A DNA stretch of 64,000 nucleotides from an uncultured Anaerolineae bacterium (GCA_937124585.1 CAKZKT010000096.1:1-64000); one strand, 5' to 3'. Counted from the first letter of the stretch, positions 24,870-35,666 are shown. Program-made: numbers and translations. Notes: generated by a model from the sequence alone, not told the origin.

Positions 24870-26390
24870 TCACTTAGGGCCCTTTGCTCTCAACACCGCC
24901 TGTGCTGCGTGGTAGCCGCACATGCCGTGGACGCCGCCGCCGGGCGGGGTGGATGCGGAACAGAGGTAGAGGCCCCGGGCAGGGGTGCTGTAGGGGGTCC
25001 GGCTGAGCACGGGCCGGGCGAAGAACTGTGGGAGGTCCTGCACGCCGCCGATGATGTCGCCGCCGACGTAGTTGGGGTTATACGTCTCGAAGTCGGCCGG
25101 GGTCATGACGTGCCGCGCCAGGATGCGGGCCCGGAAGCCGGGCGCGAAGCGCTCCACCTGCGCCTCGATCCGTTCGATCATCTCGTCTGTTGACGTGCCA
25201 GGCACTTCGGAAGTGCCTGGCACGTGTGAGTTGTCGGTTGGCGTGCCAGGCGCGTTCGAAGTGCCCGGCACGTGATGCAGGTTCGGCACGTGGCAATAGG
25301 CCCAGGCGGTGTGTTTGCCCGCAGGCGCGCGGGTCGGGTCGAAGAGGCTGGGTTGCGCCAGGATGATGTACGGGTTCTCCGGATGCGTGCCCTGCCAGGC
25401 TGCGCGCTCGGAGCGCGCCATCTCGGCCAGGGTGCCGCCCAGGTGGATCGTGCCCGCCCGGCGACACTCGGCCGCACGCCACGGGATCGGGCCGTCCAGC
25501 GCCCAGTCGAGCTTGAACGCGGCCGGGCCGTGGCGGTAGCGCGCCAGCCGGCGCCGGTACCCCTCCGGCAGCCGGTCGCCCGCGATGCGGAGCAGGTTGA
25601 CCGGGCTGACGTCCAGCAACACCGCGCGGGCGGGCGGCAGCGCGTCCAGCGAGGTCACCAGCTGGCCGGTGACGATCTCGCCGCCCAGGTCGCGCAACCA
25701 GGCGGCCAGCGCGTCGGCGATGGCCTGCGAGCCGCCCTGCGCGATGGGCCAGCCCACCGCGTGCCCGGCCATGCCCAGGATCAGGCCGTAAGCCGCGCTG
25801 CCGGGCCGCTCCAGCGGCAGCACCGAGTGCGCAGCCATGCCGCCGAACAGCGCTCGTGCCCGCTCCCCCCGGAACCAGAGCTGGGCCAACAGCGTCGCCG
25901 GCAGTAGCGCCTCGATGCCAAACCAGGCCAGCGCCAGGGGATGGTGCGGCGGCAGCGGCAGCGGGCCCAGCAGGTCCTCGGTCACCGCGGCCCAACGCTT
26001 CACCAGCGGCCCCATCAGCCGGCGATAAGCCCCCGCGTCCCGGCCCAGCCCCGCGGCCGTGGCGTCTACCGGGCGCTCCAGCATGACCGCGGTGCCGTCG
26101 TCCAGCGGGTGGGCCAGCGGCAGCGGCGGCTGGATCCAGCGCAGGCCGTAGCGGTCCAGGGGCAGGTCACGGAAGAAGGCCGATGAGAGGGCCAGCGGAT
26201 GCACCGCGGAGCAGATGTCGTGGCGGAAGCCGGGCAGCGTCAGCTCGGCCGTGCGCGTCCCCCCGCCCACGGTGGCCGCGGCCTCAATGACGAGCACCGA
26301 ACGGCCTGCCCGCGCCAGCGTCACGGCCGCGGCCAGCCCGTTCGGCCCCGCGCCGACGACGATGGCGTCGTAGGGATGGGTGTGTGGCAC
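24870..26390 (-). CDS. Phytoene-desaturase-like FAD-dependent oxidoreductase
   Basis: The 506-residue product opens with a Rossmann FAD motif (AIVVGAGPNGLAAAVTLARA...VIEA). It has GGSQAIADALAAWLRDLGGE in the middle and the C-terminal FAD-contact stretch YLCSASTPPGGGVHGMCGYH, as in CrtI/phytoene dehydrogenase-related proteins that act on hydrophobic isoprenoids or unknown substrates. Between the conserved WAYCHVP and ERIEAQVERFAPGFRARIL, where family members are contiguous or nearly so, two palindromic repeats insert about 30 residues rich in VPGTS. The frame stays open, so the protein may tolerate a longer surface loop. Confidence 0.85.
   Translation of the reverse strand: MPHTHPYDAIVVGAGPNGLAAAVTLARAGRSVLVIEAAATVGGGTRTAELTLPGFRHDICSAVHPLALSSAFFRDLPLDRYGLRWIQPPLPLAHPLDDGTAVMLERPVDATAAGLGRDAGAYRRLMGPLVKRWAAVTEDLLGPLPLPPHHPLALAWFGIEALLPATLLAQLWFRGERARALFGGMAAHSVLPLERPGSAAYGLILGMAGHAVGWPIAQGGSQAIADALAAWLRDLGGEIVTGQLVTSLDALPPARAVLLDVSPVNLLRIAGDRLPEGYRRRLARYRHGPAAFKLDWALDGPIPWRAAECRRAGTIHLGGTLAEMARSERAAWQGTHPENPYIILAQPSLFDPTRAPAGKHTAWAYCHVPNLHHVPGTSNAPGTPTDNSHVPGTSEVPGTSTDEMIERIEAQVERFAPGFRARILARHVMTPADFETYNPNYVGGDIIGGVQDLPQFFARPVLSRTPYSTPARGLYLCSASTPPGGGVHGMCGYHAAQAVLRAKGPK
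25193..25274. repeat. Two palindromic repeats inside the FAD oxidoreductase gene
   Basis: The first copy (ACGTGCCAGGCACTTC, its complement, odd centre base) at 25193-25225 is a perfect 16-bp stem. The second, at 25241-25274, is degenerate (GCGTGCCAGGCGCGTTC...GTGCCCGGCACGT). A 15-bp spacer lies between. They keep the reading frame and translate to [11 protein letters not shown] and VPGTSNAPGTP. Confidence 0.9.
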
Positions 26391-26427
26391 GTGATGTCCG
26401 TCCTCTTGGGTTAGATTACCACCCTAT

Positions 26428-27024
26428 TCATAGACTTCCGGTTGTGACTGCACCTGCCCGCTCGTAGTTCACGACAATGACGCCTGTCGGGGTGACGGCG
26501 CTTTCCGTCACCTTGAAGGCCGCCGGGAGCGTGCCATCAGCAAACAACCGCTTGCCGCTGCCCAACGTGAGCGGGTAGATCATCAGCCAGAACGCATCTA
26601 TCAGATCGTGCTTGAGCAGCGTTTGAACGAGATTGCCACTGCCCCACACGTGCAAATCCGGCCCTGGCTGTTGCTTGATTTCGGCGACCTTCTCCGCAAT
26701 GTCTCGGCTCAAGAACACGGCTGGCTGCCATGCGCCGGACGTCAGGGTGCGCGAGGCGACGTACTTGGTGGCCGCGTTGACGCCCGGCCATATCTCTCCA
26801 TGGTGCGGCCAGTACGGCGCCCAGATCTCATAGGTTTTGCGCCCCAACAACAGGTCAAACGGCAGGTTCATCTGTCTGCGCAGGAGCGTGCCGAGCATCG
26901 GGTCGGAATAAGCCGCAATCCACCCGCCATGCGCGAAGCCGCCGCTGGTATCTTCCTCTGGCCCGCCTGGGGCCTGGATGACGCCATCCAGAGAGATGTG
27001 TTCGAGCACAACTACTTTTCTCAT
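26428..27024 (-). CDS. Dihydrofolate reductase-family (RibD_C-like) protein
   Basis: The 198-residue product starts at the ATG of MRKVVVLEHISLDGV, preceded by GGGGGAG eight bases upstream. It has the RibD C-terminal-like fold: DGVIQAPGGPEED, DLLLGRKTYEIWAPYW, HVWGSGNLVQTLLKHDLIDA, YPLTLGSGKRLFADG. Proteins of this YwjB/YyaP-like group are NAD(P)H-dependent reductases of unknown substrate, not the housekeeping DHFR. A gap of about 85 bases separates it from the DUF1990-like gene upstream on the same strand. Confidence 0.85.
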   Translation of the reverse strand: MRKVVVLEHISLDGVIQAPGGPEEDTSGGFAHGGWIAAYSDPMLGTLLRRQMNLPFDLLLGRKTYEIWAPYWPHHGEIWPGVNAATKYVASRTLTSGAWQPAVFLSRDIAEKVAEIKQQPGPDLHVWGSGNLVQTLLKHDLIDAFWLMIYPLTLGSGKRLFADGTLPAAFKVTESAVTPTGVIVVNYERAGAVTTGSL

Positions 27025-27110
27025 GAGTGAGTCTCCCCCAACATATGGATGAGGCAGGCTTTGCTGCGCCTCTGCGCCTCGGGTGCATTTCAACTTCGGG
27101 GCGGTCATTA

Positions 27111-27926
27111 TTAATCCCGCCGCAACACCCGCCTCACCCACCTGATCGGCGCCGCAAGCTGATACAGGATCGTCCGGATCTGCGCGTTGTGCCAGATGTT
27201 GCCCGCGCGGCGCCACTGCACCTTCGGGTCCAACAGCCAGCGGTCCACCTCCACCGGCTGGCCTTTGACCCCGAAATGCGCGGCCAGCTCGGTCAACACG
27301 TGCTCCCAGATGGTGTCCTGCAGCCTGGAGCCCATGGCCCGAAACGCCAGCTCGTAGATGGGGTCGCTGGCGCGCGCCAGCCCCTGCACCTGCGCCACGG
27401 TGACGCCGTCCTCGACGTACGCGCTCATGGTGACCCAGCCTGACTCCGGGTGGCCCTCCGGCGTCATCAGGGTGAACGACTCGTCGTCGGCGTAGAGCAC
27501 CACCACCCCGGTGGCGATGGGCCCGCCCGGCGTCCATGCGTTGATCAGCACCTCCTCGCCCCGCGCGATGCCGCCCGGTGACGGATAGAAGCGGCTCTCG
27601 GCCGGCTTGAAGCGCGGCAGCTCGGCCTTCCACTCGGCGATCACCTCGGCCGGAGTGACGGAGGCGCCCACCAGCCGGATGCAGAAGGTCTTCTGCCACA
27701 GCTGGCCGAAGCCCTGCAGCGGCCCCACCGCGCGACGGCCGGCCACGTTCAAGTTCAGCGCTTCCGGCGGCGCGTCCGGCGCTTTGAGCCGGTCCACACG
27801 CTGCGCCCAGTAGGGGTGAGAGGTTTTGGATTGCGGGTTGGGTGTCAGGCATAGATGGTTCTCCGGGACGTGCCAGGCACTTCCAAAAGTGCCTGGCACG
27901 TGAATGGCGTCTGTTGCGGGCCTCAC
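27111..27926 (-). CDS. DUF1990-like (START-superfamily) protein with repeat-derived N-terminus
   Basis: The 271-residue product is read from a GTG that overlaps the STAS stop (GTGA) and has GGGAGG upstream, so translational coupling is likely. The pattern SRFYPSPGGIARGEE, LMTPEGHPESGWVTM, VEDGVTVAQVQGLARASDP and MGSRLQDTIWEHVLTELA resembles DUF1990, a lipid-binding-like fold of unknown function. Residues about 8-20 (HVPGTFGSAWHVP) are translated from a palindromic repeat. The conserved part begins near residue 35. If the repeat is a late insertion the N-terminus has been replaced. Confidence 0.6.
   Translation of the reverse strand: MRPATDAIHVPGTFGSAWHVPENHLCLTPNPQSKTSHPYWAQRVDRLKAPDAPPEALNLNVAGRRAVGPLQGFGQLWQKTFCIRLVGASVTPAEVIAEWKAELPRFKPAESRFYPSPGGIARGEEVLINAWTPGGPIATGVVVLYADDESFTLMTPEGHPESGWVTMSAYVEDGVTVAQVQGLARASDPIYELAFRAMGSRLQDTIWEHVLTELAAHFGVKGQPVEVDRWLLDPKVQWRRAGNIWHNAQIRTILYQLAAPIRWVRRVLRRD
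27868..27901. repeat. Palindromic repeat at the 5' end of the DUF1990-like gene
   Basis: ACGTGCCAGGCACTTCC and AAAAGTGCCTGGCACGT form a 15-bp stem with a short AT centre. It lies in frame at codons 8-20 of the gene, in the first fifty bases of coding sequence. Confidence 0.88.
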
Positions 27927-28283
27927 GCGCCTCCCTGCAACGCCTCGACTGCCTCCGCCTCGGTCTCGTAGATCCGAATGCCCTCGTCCAGGCCGGTGGC
28001 GCGGAAGACGCGGCGGTGGTGATCGTTGAGGCCGGTGATGGCCAGGCGCCGGCCCTGGCTGCGCAGAAGCGCCTCCAGCCGCACCAGCAGGCCGGCGCCC
28101 TTGTTATCCCATGTACTTCAGCCCGCTGCAATCGAGGATGATCCCCCGTGCGCCCCCGGCGACCGCCTCCGCCACAGCCGCGTCCAGCGGCTTCTCGGCC
28201 AGGCGGGTCAGCTCGCCGTGCACCGCCAGCACGGCGAGCCCTGCGGCCGGCCGGCGGACGTTCACTGTGAGTTTTGGTTCCAT
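27923..28283 (-). pseudogene. STAS-domain anti-sigma-factor-antagonist-like gene with a 1-bp frameshift
   Basis: The gene starts at an ATG with GAGG upstream and reads MEPKLTVNVRRPAAGLAVLA ... GIILDCSGLKYM. The next bases GGATAACAAG put a TAA in frame. One fewer G gives DNKGAGLLVRLEALLRSQGR ... VEALQGGA and a normal stop. SpoIIAA-like STAS proteins have exactly this DCSGLxYMxSxGxGLL loop, where the Ser is the phosphorylation site (here Asn). So the gene is either truncated or carries an assembly error near 28113. It lies four bases downstream of the P-ATPase gene. Confidence 0.7.
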
Positions 28284-28287
28284 GGTT

Positions 28288-31050
28288 CTACCTCGACGCG
28301 CTGCCGGCAGCCTGCGCCCGGCGCAGCCACTTCTCCAGTTCCACGAGCAGATAGCCGACAAACCCGACCCCCACCACCCGCGCCCACGCGCCCGCGCCGA
28401 TCGGCGCGCTTTCGAGGGCCGCGTTCATGAAAGGCGCATAGGTGAACAGCAGTTGCAGCAGCACCATGGCCGCGATCCCTACCAGGACCCAGCGGTTCGA
28501 GAAGACGCCGAGCCGGAACATGGAGTAGGTCAGCGAACGACAATTGAGCAGGTAGAAGATCTCCACCATGATCACCGTGTTGACCGCCACCGTGCGCGCG
28601 GCAGCCACGTTCGCCCCGGCCAGCAGTTCCAGCTCGAACAGGCCGAACGCGCCGATGAGGATCACCACGCCGACTAGGGCGACCCGCCAGATCAGCGTGC
28701 GGGTCAGGATCGGCGCGTCGGGATGGCGCGGGGGCCGATTCATGATGCCCGGTTCGCGGCGCTCCACCGCCAGCACGATGCCCAGGGCCGCCACGGTGGT
28801 CATGTTGATCCACAACACATGGACGGGGAGGATCGGCAGCGTGATGCCCAGAAAGATCGCCAGCAGGACGATCAGCCCCTCGCCCAGGTTGGTGGGCAGC
28901 GTCCAGGCGATGATCTTGGTCAGGTTGTCGAAGACCCCGCGGCCCTCCTCGACCGCGGCCTCAATGGTCGCAAAGTTGTCGTCGGTGAGCACCATGTCCG
29001 CGGCCTCTTTGGCCACGTCGGTGCCGGTGATACCCATGGCGATGCCCACATCCGCCTGTTTCAATGCCGGCCCGTCGTTGACGCCGTCCCCTGTCATGGC
29101 GACGACGTGCCCGCGGCTCTGGAACACGTCCACCAGGCGCAGCTTCTGCTCCGGCGAGACGCGGGCGAACACATCGGTCTGCTCAACCCGGGCGATCAGG
29201 TCCTCGTCGCAGCAAGCGGCCAGGTCGGCGCCGGTCATCACCTCGGGCAAGCCGTCCGGGCCATGGGTATCGCGGCCCAGGCCGAGTTCGCGGGCGATGG
29301 CCGCGGCGGTGAGCGCGTGGTCGCCGGTGATCATCTTGACCTGGATGCCGGCCTCCTGGCACGCCCGTACGGCCGCAATCGCCTCGGGCCGGGGCGGGTC
29401 AATCATCCCCTGCAGCCCCAGGAAGGTCAGGCCGGACGCAATGTCCTCGTGATCAATGTGGGCGGTGGTCGGCGGGAACTCGCGGCGGGCGAACGCCAGC
29501 ACGCGCAACCCCTCGCCCGCCATGACGTCCACCTGGCGCTGCACTGCCTCCATGTCCGGCGGGATCTGGCTGCCCTCTGCGTCCAGGGCCGACGTGCAAC
29601 GGGCCAGGATGGCCTCGGCCGCGCCCTTGATGTAGGCGACCCGCGGCCGATCCGGGCCGGCGTCGTGCAGCGTCGCCATGTACTGGTGCTGCGACTCAAA
29701 CGGGATGGCGTCCAGCCGGGGGAGGTGGAGCGCTTCGGCGGAGGCCAGGCCGACCTTGCGCCCAGCTACGATCAGCGCGACCTCGGTCGGGTCCCCTTCG
29801 GCGCGCCAGCCCGCCTCGGCTCCGCCGTGCGGGCCGGGGGTGCCGTCCGCCTGGGCCAGGGCGCTGTCGTTGCACAGCAGCCCGGCGACCAGCGTCTCCC
29901 GCAGCGCCACGTTCTCCGCGCCGGGATCTACGGCTATGCCGTCGCGCTGGATCTCGCCGGTCGGCGCGTAGCCCGTGCCCGTGACCCGATACGTGGCGCC
30001 AGCGGCGTAGACCTCCTGCACGGTCATCTGGTTTTGGGTCAACGTGCCGGTCTTGTCGGAGCAGATGATGGTGACGCTGCCCAGCGTTTCCACTGCGGGC
30101 AGCTTACGGATGATGGCGCGGCGTTGCGCCATGCGCGAGACGCCGATGGCCAGGGTGACGGTGAGCGCGGCGGGCAGCCCTTCGGGGATCATGGCGACCG
30201 CCAGCGCGATGGCCGCGGTGAAGGTGTCCACGGCCGGCTGCCTGCGCAGCACGCCGATGGCGAAGGTGACGGCCGCCAGCGCCAGGATCGCGTAGAGCAC
30301 CAGCCGGCTGAACTGCGCGATCTTGCGGGTCAGGGGGGTCTGCAGCTCCTCGGCCGACGAGATGAGCTGGGAGATGCGGCCGACCTCGGTGTGGTCACCG
30401 ATGGCCGTCACCACGCCGACCCCAGTCCCATAGGTGACCAGCGTGGAGGCGTAGGCCATGTTCCGTCGGTCGGCCAGCACCATCTCCGGGGCCAGCACCA
30501 GGCTGGCGTCCTTCGCCACGGGCACCGACTCGCCGGTCAGCGCGGCCTCGGCGATCTGGAGGTCGCGCGAGCGGATCAGCCGCAGGTCGGCCGGCACTTT
30601 GTCCCCTGCTTTGAGCGCCACCAGGTCCCCCAGGGTCAGCTCGGCTGCGGGGATACGTTGCGTCTTGCCGCCGCGGATCACCGTGGCCTCGGTGGTCATG
30701 GCCTGCGCCAGCGCCTCGATGGCCCGCTCCGCGCGCGATTCCTGGATGTAGCCGATGATCGCGTTCACCAGCACGGCCGCGAAGATGATGGCCGCGTCCA
30801 CGATGTCTTTGACGAACGCGGTGACAACCGTCGCCACCAGCAAAATGTAGATCAGCGGGTTGTTGAACTGGAGCAGGAAGCGCATCAACGGGCTTTTCCC
30901 GCGTCTCGGGGTCAGCACGTTGCGGCCGAGCTCTTCCTGACGGTGCTTGACCGCAAAGATGTCCAGGCCGGTCTGGGGATGGGTCTCCAGGAGCTGGAGC
31001 ACTTCGTCGGTCGGGAGGTGGTGCCAGTGTCTGCTGAGTAGTGTTTGCAT
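28288..31050 (-). CDS. P2-type cation-transporting ATPase (Ca2+-type)
   Basis: The 920-residue product has the N-terminal cation-ATPase domain, the dephosphorylation motif TGES near residue 170, the TM4 ion site VAMIPEGLPAALTV, the phosphorylated Asp in CSDKTGTLT near residue 331, TGDGVNDGPALKQADVG near 653, and six C-terminal TM-associated stretches. PEGLP in TM4 is typical of P2A/P2B and bacterial PacL-like pumps, which export Ca2+ (some act on Na+ or Mn2+). An STAS gene and a DUF1990-like gene follow closely. A full ATP-driven pump complements the gradient-driven CaCA exchanger near 9 kb. Confidence 0.92.
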   Translation of the reverse strand: MQTLLSRHWHHLPTDEVLQLLETHPQTGLDIFAVKHRQEELGRNVLTPRRGKSPLMRFLLQFNNPLIYILLVATVVTAFVKDIVDAAIIFAAVLVNAIIGYIQESRAERAIEALAQAMTTEATVIRGGKTQRIPAAELTLGDLVALKAGDKVPADLRLIRSRDLQIAEAALTGESVPVAKDASLVLAPEMVLADRRNMAYASTLVTYGTGVGVVTAIGDHTEVGRISQLISSAEELQTPLTRKIAQFSRLVLYAILALAAVTFAIGVLRRQPAVDTFTAAIALAVAMIPEGLPAALTVTLAIGVSRMAQRRAIIRKLPAVETLGSVTIICSDKTGTLTQNQMTVQEVYAAGATYRVTGTGYAPTGEIQRDGIAVDPGAENVALRETLVAGLLCNDSALAQADGTPGPHGGAEAGWRAEGDPTEVALIVAGRKVGLASAEALHLPRLDAIPFESQHQYMATLHDAGPDRPRVAYIKGAAEAILARCTSALDAEGSQIPPDMEAVQRQVDVMAGEGLRVLAFARREFPPTTAHIDHEDIASGLTFLGLQGMIDPPRPEAIAAVRACQEAGIQVKMITGDHALTAAAIARELGLGRDTHGPDGLPEVMTGADLAACCDEDLIARVEQTDVFARVSPEQKLRLVDVFQSRGHVVAMTGDGVNDGPALKQADVGIAMGITGTDVAKEAADMVLTDDNFATIEAAVEEGRGVFDNLTKIIAWTLPTNLGEGLIVLLAIFLGITLPILPVHVLWINMTTVAALGIVLAVERREPGIMNRPPRHPDAPILTRTLIWRVALVGVVILIGAFGLFELELLAGANVAAARTVAVNTVIMVEIFYLLNCRSLTYSMFRLGVFSNRWVLVGIAAMVLLQLLFTYAPFMNAALESAPIGAGAWARVVGVGFVGYLLVELEKWLRRAQAAGSASR

Positions 31051-31172
31051 AGCTCCGACTCGTTGGCTCAGTGAAGAATATCAAATGTGCGCATCTGAGG
31101 GATGCCTGTCTCGCCATGCGGCTTTGTCGTCAACGATGAGGAGGCAGCTCAGGCTCGCGGCGGACCGGCTTT

Positions 31173-31181
31173 ATTGTACCA
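31173..31181 (-). promoter_or_regulatory. Possible extended -10 for the P-type ATPase operon
   Basis: The minus strand reads TGGTACAAT (TGn plus TACAAT), which would give a leader of about 115 bases. No -35 is evident. Confidence 0.3.
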
Positions 31182-31230
31182 TGAGCCGACACAAAAGCGC
31201 CAGGAACCTGCCCCCGAGAATGCCCGAACC

Positions 31231-31320
31231 GGTCTCACACGGAGACGCAAAGACGCCAGGACGCCACGTTGACCGACAGAAGGGGCCCGCTCTTTGTGGT
31301 TTTGCGTCTTTGTGTGAGCC
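31231..31320. repeat. Imperfect inverted repeat of ACGCAAAGACGC type
   Basis: GGTCTCACACGGAGACGC and GCGTCTTTGTGTGAGCC form an imperfect 15-17 bp stem around about 55 bases. Short direct ACGCAAAGACGCCAGGACGC units lie at its left side. It fills the spacer between the divergent P-ATPase and hibernation-factor genes and resembles degenerate microsatellite repeats seen in many environmental bacteria. Confidence 0.5.
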
Positions 31321-31339
31321 TCCCATCGGGGGGATGTCA

Positions 31340-31368
31340 TTTGCCGTATCGGCACGGAGCGACTACAA
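31340..31368 (+). promoter_or_regulatory. Promoter of the Balon-like gene
   Basis: TTGCCG, a 17-base spacer and TACAAT give a good sigma-70-type promoter. Transcription would start about ten bases before the first ATG (31386) and about fifty before the second (31425). Confidence 0.6.
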
Positions 31369-31424
31369 TCAAGCTACAAGAGTCCATGTCTGACTCTATC
31401 AGCCTGCCCGGGAGCAAAACCAAC

Positions 31425-32510
31425 ATGAACCGACACGACATCAGCTTGCTGCAGCAAATCCGCAGCTATCCCAGCCTGACCATTACCCTGCCCACCCATC
31501 GCACGTCGCCGGACAACAAGCAGGACCCCATCCGCGTGCGCAACCTGGTGGCCCAGGCCACCGACCGTCTGCTGGCCGAGTTCAAGCGGCGGGAGGTCGA
31601 ATCGCTCCTGGCCCGGCTGGAGCGCGTGGTGGACGAGATTGACTATCGCTATACGCTGGACGGGCTGGCGGTCTTCGTCAACCAGGACTTCGGCCGGGCC
31701 TTCCCCGTGCCCTTCACGCTGAAGGAGCGCGTGGTCATAGACGAGACCTTCGCCACGCGCGACCTGGTGTTCGCGCTCAACCGCTCGCCCCGCTACTGGA
31801 CGCTGGTGCTGGGCGAAAAGCCGACACGACTGCTGGAGGGGACGCGCGATACCCTGGTCGAGGTGACCGACCGCGGCTTCCCGATGATCCACGAGGGGCC
31901 GGGTGGCCTGGCGCCGCTGCCCGGCGGCCTGCGCGTCAACAAATCCGCCTATCGCGACGAGCAGCATCGCCAGTTTTTCCGCCGGGTGGACGCTGCGCTC
32001 AAGCCGATCCTGGCCGAGGACCCGCTGCCGCTGGCCGTGGTGGGCGTGGATCGCTTCCTGGCGTTCTTCAACGAGGTGACGGCCCACCGCGACGCCATTC
32101 TGACCACTGTGACCGGCAGCCATCCCCGGACATCGCCGCACAACCTGGCCAAACTGGTGTGGCCGCTGGTGGAGGTTAACCTGGCCAGTCGGCGCCAGGA
32201 GGTGCTCGCCGAGCTGGAACGCGCCACAGGCGAGCGCAAGGTGGCCTCTACGGTGGGCGAGGTGTGGCGCTTCGCGCACGAGGGACGCGGGGCACTGCTG
32301 CTGGTGGAGGAGGATTTCCACTACCCCGCCACAGTTGATGCGTCCGGCATGCACCTCACGCCCGCCGCCGATCCGACTGCACCCGGCGTGATGGAAGATG
32401 CCGTGGACGAGATCATCGAGGCGGTGCTGAGCAAGCAGGGCCGGGTGGTCTTCCTGGCCGATGGCCAGCTGGCCGACCACGGCCGGATTGCCATGATCCT
32501 GCGCTACTGA
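31425..32510 (+). CDS. Balon-like (archaeo-eukaryotic release factor family) ribosome hibernation factor
   Basis: The 361-residue product has the pattern of the bacterial aeRF1-related family (BaeRF, named after AOC03_06830/Balon). It shows YPSLTITLPTHRTSPDNKQD at the N-terminus, a middle domain with RSPRYWTLVLGEKPTRLLEG, and the C-terminal GRVVFLADGQLADHGRIAMI. Balon binds the ribosomal A site in cold-shocked or resting cells. I chose the second ATG because GGGAG precedes it by about ten bases. The first ATG (31386) would add 13 residues and could be used from a nearly leaderless transcript. The GGQ motif of true release factors is not seen. Confidence 0.75.
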   Translation: MNRHDISLLQQIRSYPSLTITLPTHRTSPDNKQDPIRVRNLVAQATDRLLAEFKRREVESLLARLERVVDEIDYRYTLDGLAVFVNQDFGRAFPVPFTLKERVVIDETFATRDLVFALNRSPRYWTLVLGEKPTRLLEGTRDTLVEVTDRGFPMIHEGPGGLAPLPGGLRVNKSAYRDEQHRQFFRRVDAALKPILAEDPLPLAVVGVDRFLAFFNEVTAHRDAILTTVTGSHPRTSPHNLAKLVWPLVEVNLASRRQEVLAELERATGERKVASTVGEVWRFAHEGRGALLLVEEDFHYPATVDASGMHLTPAADPTAPGVMEDAVDEIIEAVLSKQGRVVFLADGQLADHGRIAMILRY

Positions 32511-32526
32511 CCGAGACCTATCACCT

Positions 32527-34251
<1,725 letters not shown>

Positions 34252-34278
34252 ACCAGGCTTGTCACGCAGGGGTTTCCG

Positions 34279-35580
34279 ATGAGCACACAGAACGGAAAAT
34301 TGCTGGAATTGCGCCAGGTCACCCAGGCCTATGGTCGGGGCGAGCGGCGTTTCATCGCAGTGGACAAGGTGACCCTCACCTTGAGCGCCGGCGAGTTCGT
34401 CGCGTTGTTGGGGCCGTCGGGCTGCGGCAAGAGCACCCTGTTGCGCATCATCGCCGGCCTGCAGGCGCCCACCAGTGGCCAGGTGCTCTATCGCGGCCAG
34501 CCGCTGCGCGGGGTCAATCCGCACGCGGCCATCGTCTTCCAAACCTTCGCGCTTTTTCCATGGCTCACTGTGCAGGAGAATGTGGAGGTGGCATTGAAGG
34601 CGCGCGGTATCCCGGCCAGCCTGCGCGGGCCGCGTGCGGTGGACCTGCTCGACCGGGTAGGGCTGGACGGCTTCGAATCGGCCTATCCCCGCGAGCTGTC
34701 CGGCGGCATGCGGCAGAAAGTGGGCTTCGCCCGCGCCATGGCCGTCGAACCGGAGCTGCTCTGCCTAGACGAGCCGTTCTCCGCGCTGGATGTGCTGAGC
34801 GCCGAGGCGCTGCGCGGGGAGCTGTTGGAGCTGTGGACCGGCGGCAGCATCCCCACGCAGGCGATCCTGATGGTGACGCACAACATAGAAGAGGCGGTCT
34901 TCATGGCCGATCGCATCGTGGTAATGGACAAGGGACCTGGTCGCGTGGTGTCAGAGGTGAAGGTAGAGTTGCCTCATCCGCGCGATCGCAAGAGCGCGGT
35001 CTTCCTGGCGACCATTGACCGGGTCTATGCCACGTTGGCCGGCCAGACCGAGCCCGAAAGCGTGGAGTTGGGCAGCGCGCCCGGCGAGCCGGGCCGCACC
35101 CGACCGCTGCCCGAGGTCAGCGTGGCCGACCTGGCCGGCCTGTTGGAACGGCTGAACGAGATGCCGGGCAACCGCGCCGACATCTACCGGCTGACCGAAG
35201 ACCTGCAGGTGGACTCCAGCGTCTTGTTGACCCTGATCGAGGCCGCGGAGTTGCTGGGGTTCGCATCGGTCGCGCAGGGCGACATCACCCTGACGCCGTT
35301 GGGCGAGACATTCGCCGAGGCCAGCATTCTGGGCCGCAAAGCGATCTTTGCGGCGCGACTGCGTCGGGTGCCCCTTTTCCGCTGGCTGCTCACCTTGCTG
35401 AAGGCGGCTCAGGGAGGTCGCCTGGATCGTGAGGTGGTGCACACCGCATTGGAACTGGAGTTTCCGCGCGACATGGCTGCCCGGCAAGCCGAGACCGCCA
35501 TCGAGTGGGGCCGCTACGCCGAGCTGCTGGCCTATGATGACGCGGACGAGGTTTTCTACATCGAGCCGGCCGCAGCGTGA
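34279..35580 (+). CDS. ABC transporter ATPase with C-terminal AAA-associated domain
   Basis: The 433-residue product begins with a NitT/TauT-type ATPase: Walker A GPSGCGKST near residue 44, Q-loop VFQTFALFPWLTVQENV, signature LSGGMRQKVGFARAM, Walker B LLCLDEPFSALD. From about residue 280 a second, winged-helix-like region (LLERLNEMPGNRADIYRLTE, LLIEAAELLGFASV) matches the AAA-associated C-terminal domain of such ATPases. It follows the fused permease by 27 bases and overlaps the next frame by four, forming one transport unit. Confidence 0.88.
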   Translation: MSTQNGKLLELRQVTQAYGRGERRFIAVDKVTLTLSAGEFVALLGPSGCGKSTLLRIIAGLQAPTSGQVLYRGQPLRGVNPHAAIVFQTFALFPWLTVQENVEVALKARGIPASLRGPRAVDLLDRVGLDGFESAYPRELSGGMRQKVGFARAMAVEPELLCLDEPFSALDVLSAEALRGELLELWTGGSIPTQAILMVTHNIEEAVFMADRIVVMDKGPGRVVSEVKVELPHPRDRKSAVFLATIDRVYATLAGQTEPESVELGSAPGEPGRTRPLPEVSVADLAGLLERLNEMPGNRADIYRLTEDLQVDSSVLLTLIEAAELLGFASVAQGDITLTPLGETFAEASILGRKAIFAARLRRVPLFRWLLTLLKAAQGGRLDREVVHTALELEFPRDMAARQAETAIEWGRYAELLAYDDADEVFYIEPAAA

Positions 35581-35666
35581 GCCAGCCGGACCGGGCGGCC
35601 ATGTCGGCGCAGCGCAGCCTGTCGGCGCTGATGTGGCCTCGCCGACCGGAGCGAGGAGCGCTCAGC

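Noticed and set aside
28723-31041. A 772-codon open frame antisense to the P-type ATPase
   Set aside because: The sense strand has every P-ATPase motif. The antisense protein is compositionally odd and has no ribosome site.
35577-35666. A GTG start for the DegT aminotransferase overlapping the ATPase stop
   Set aside because: The extra 30 residues do not resemble the family. The internal ATG has a good ribosome site and gives the usual length. It could still be used for coupling.
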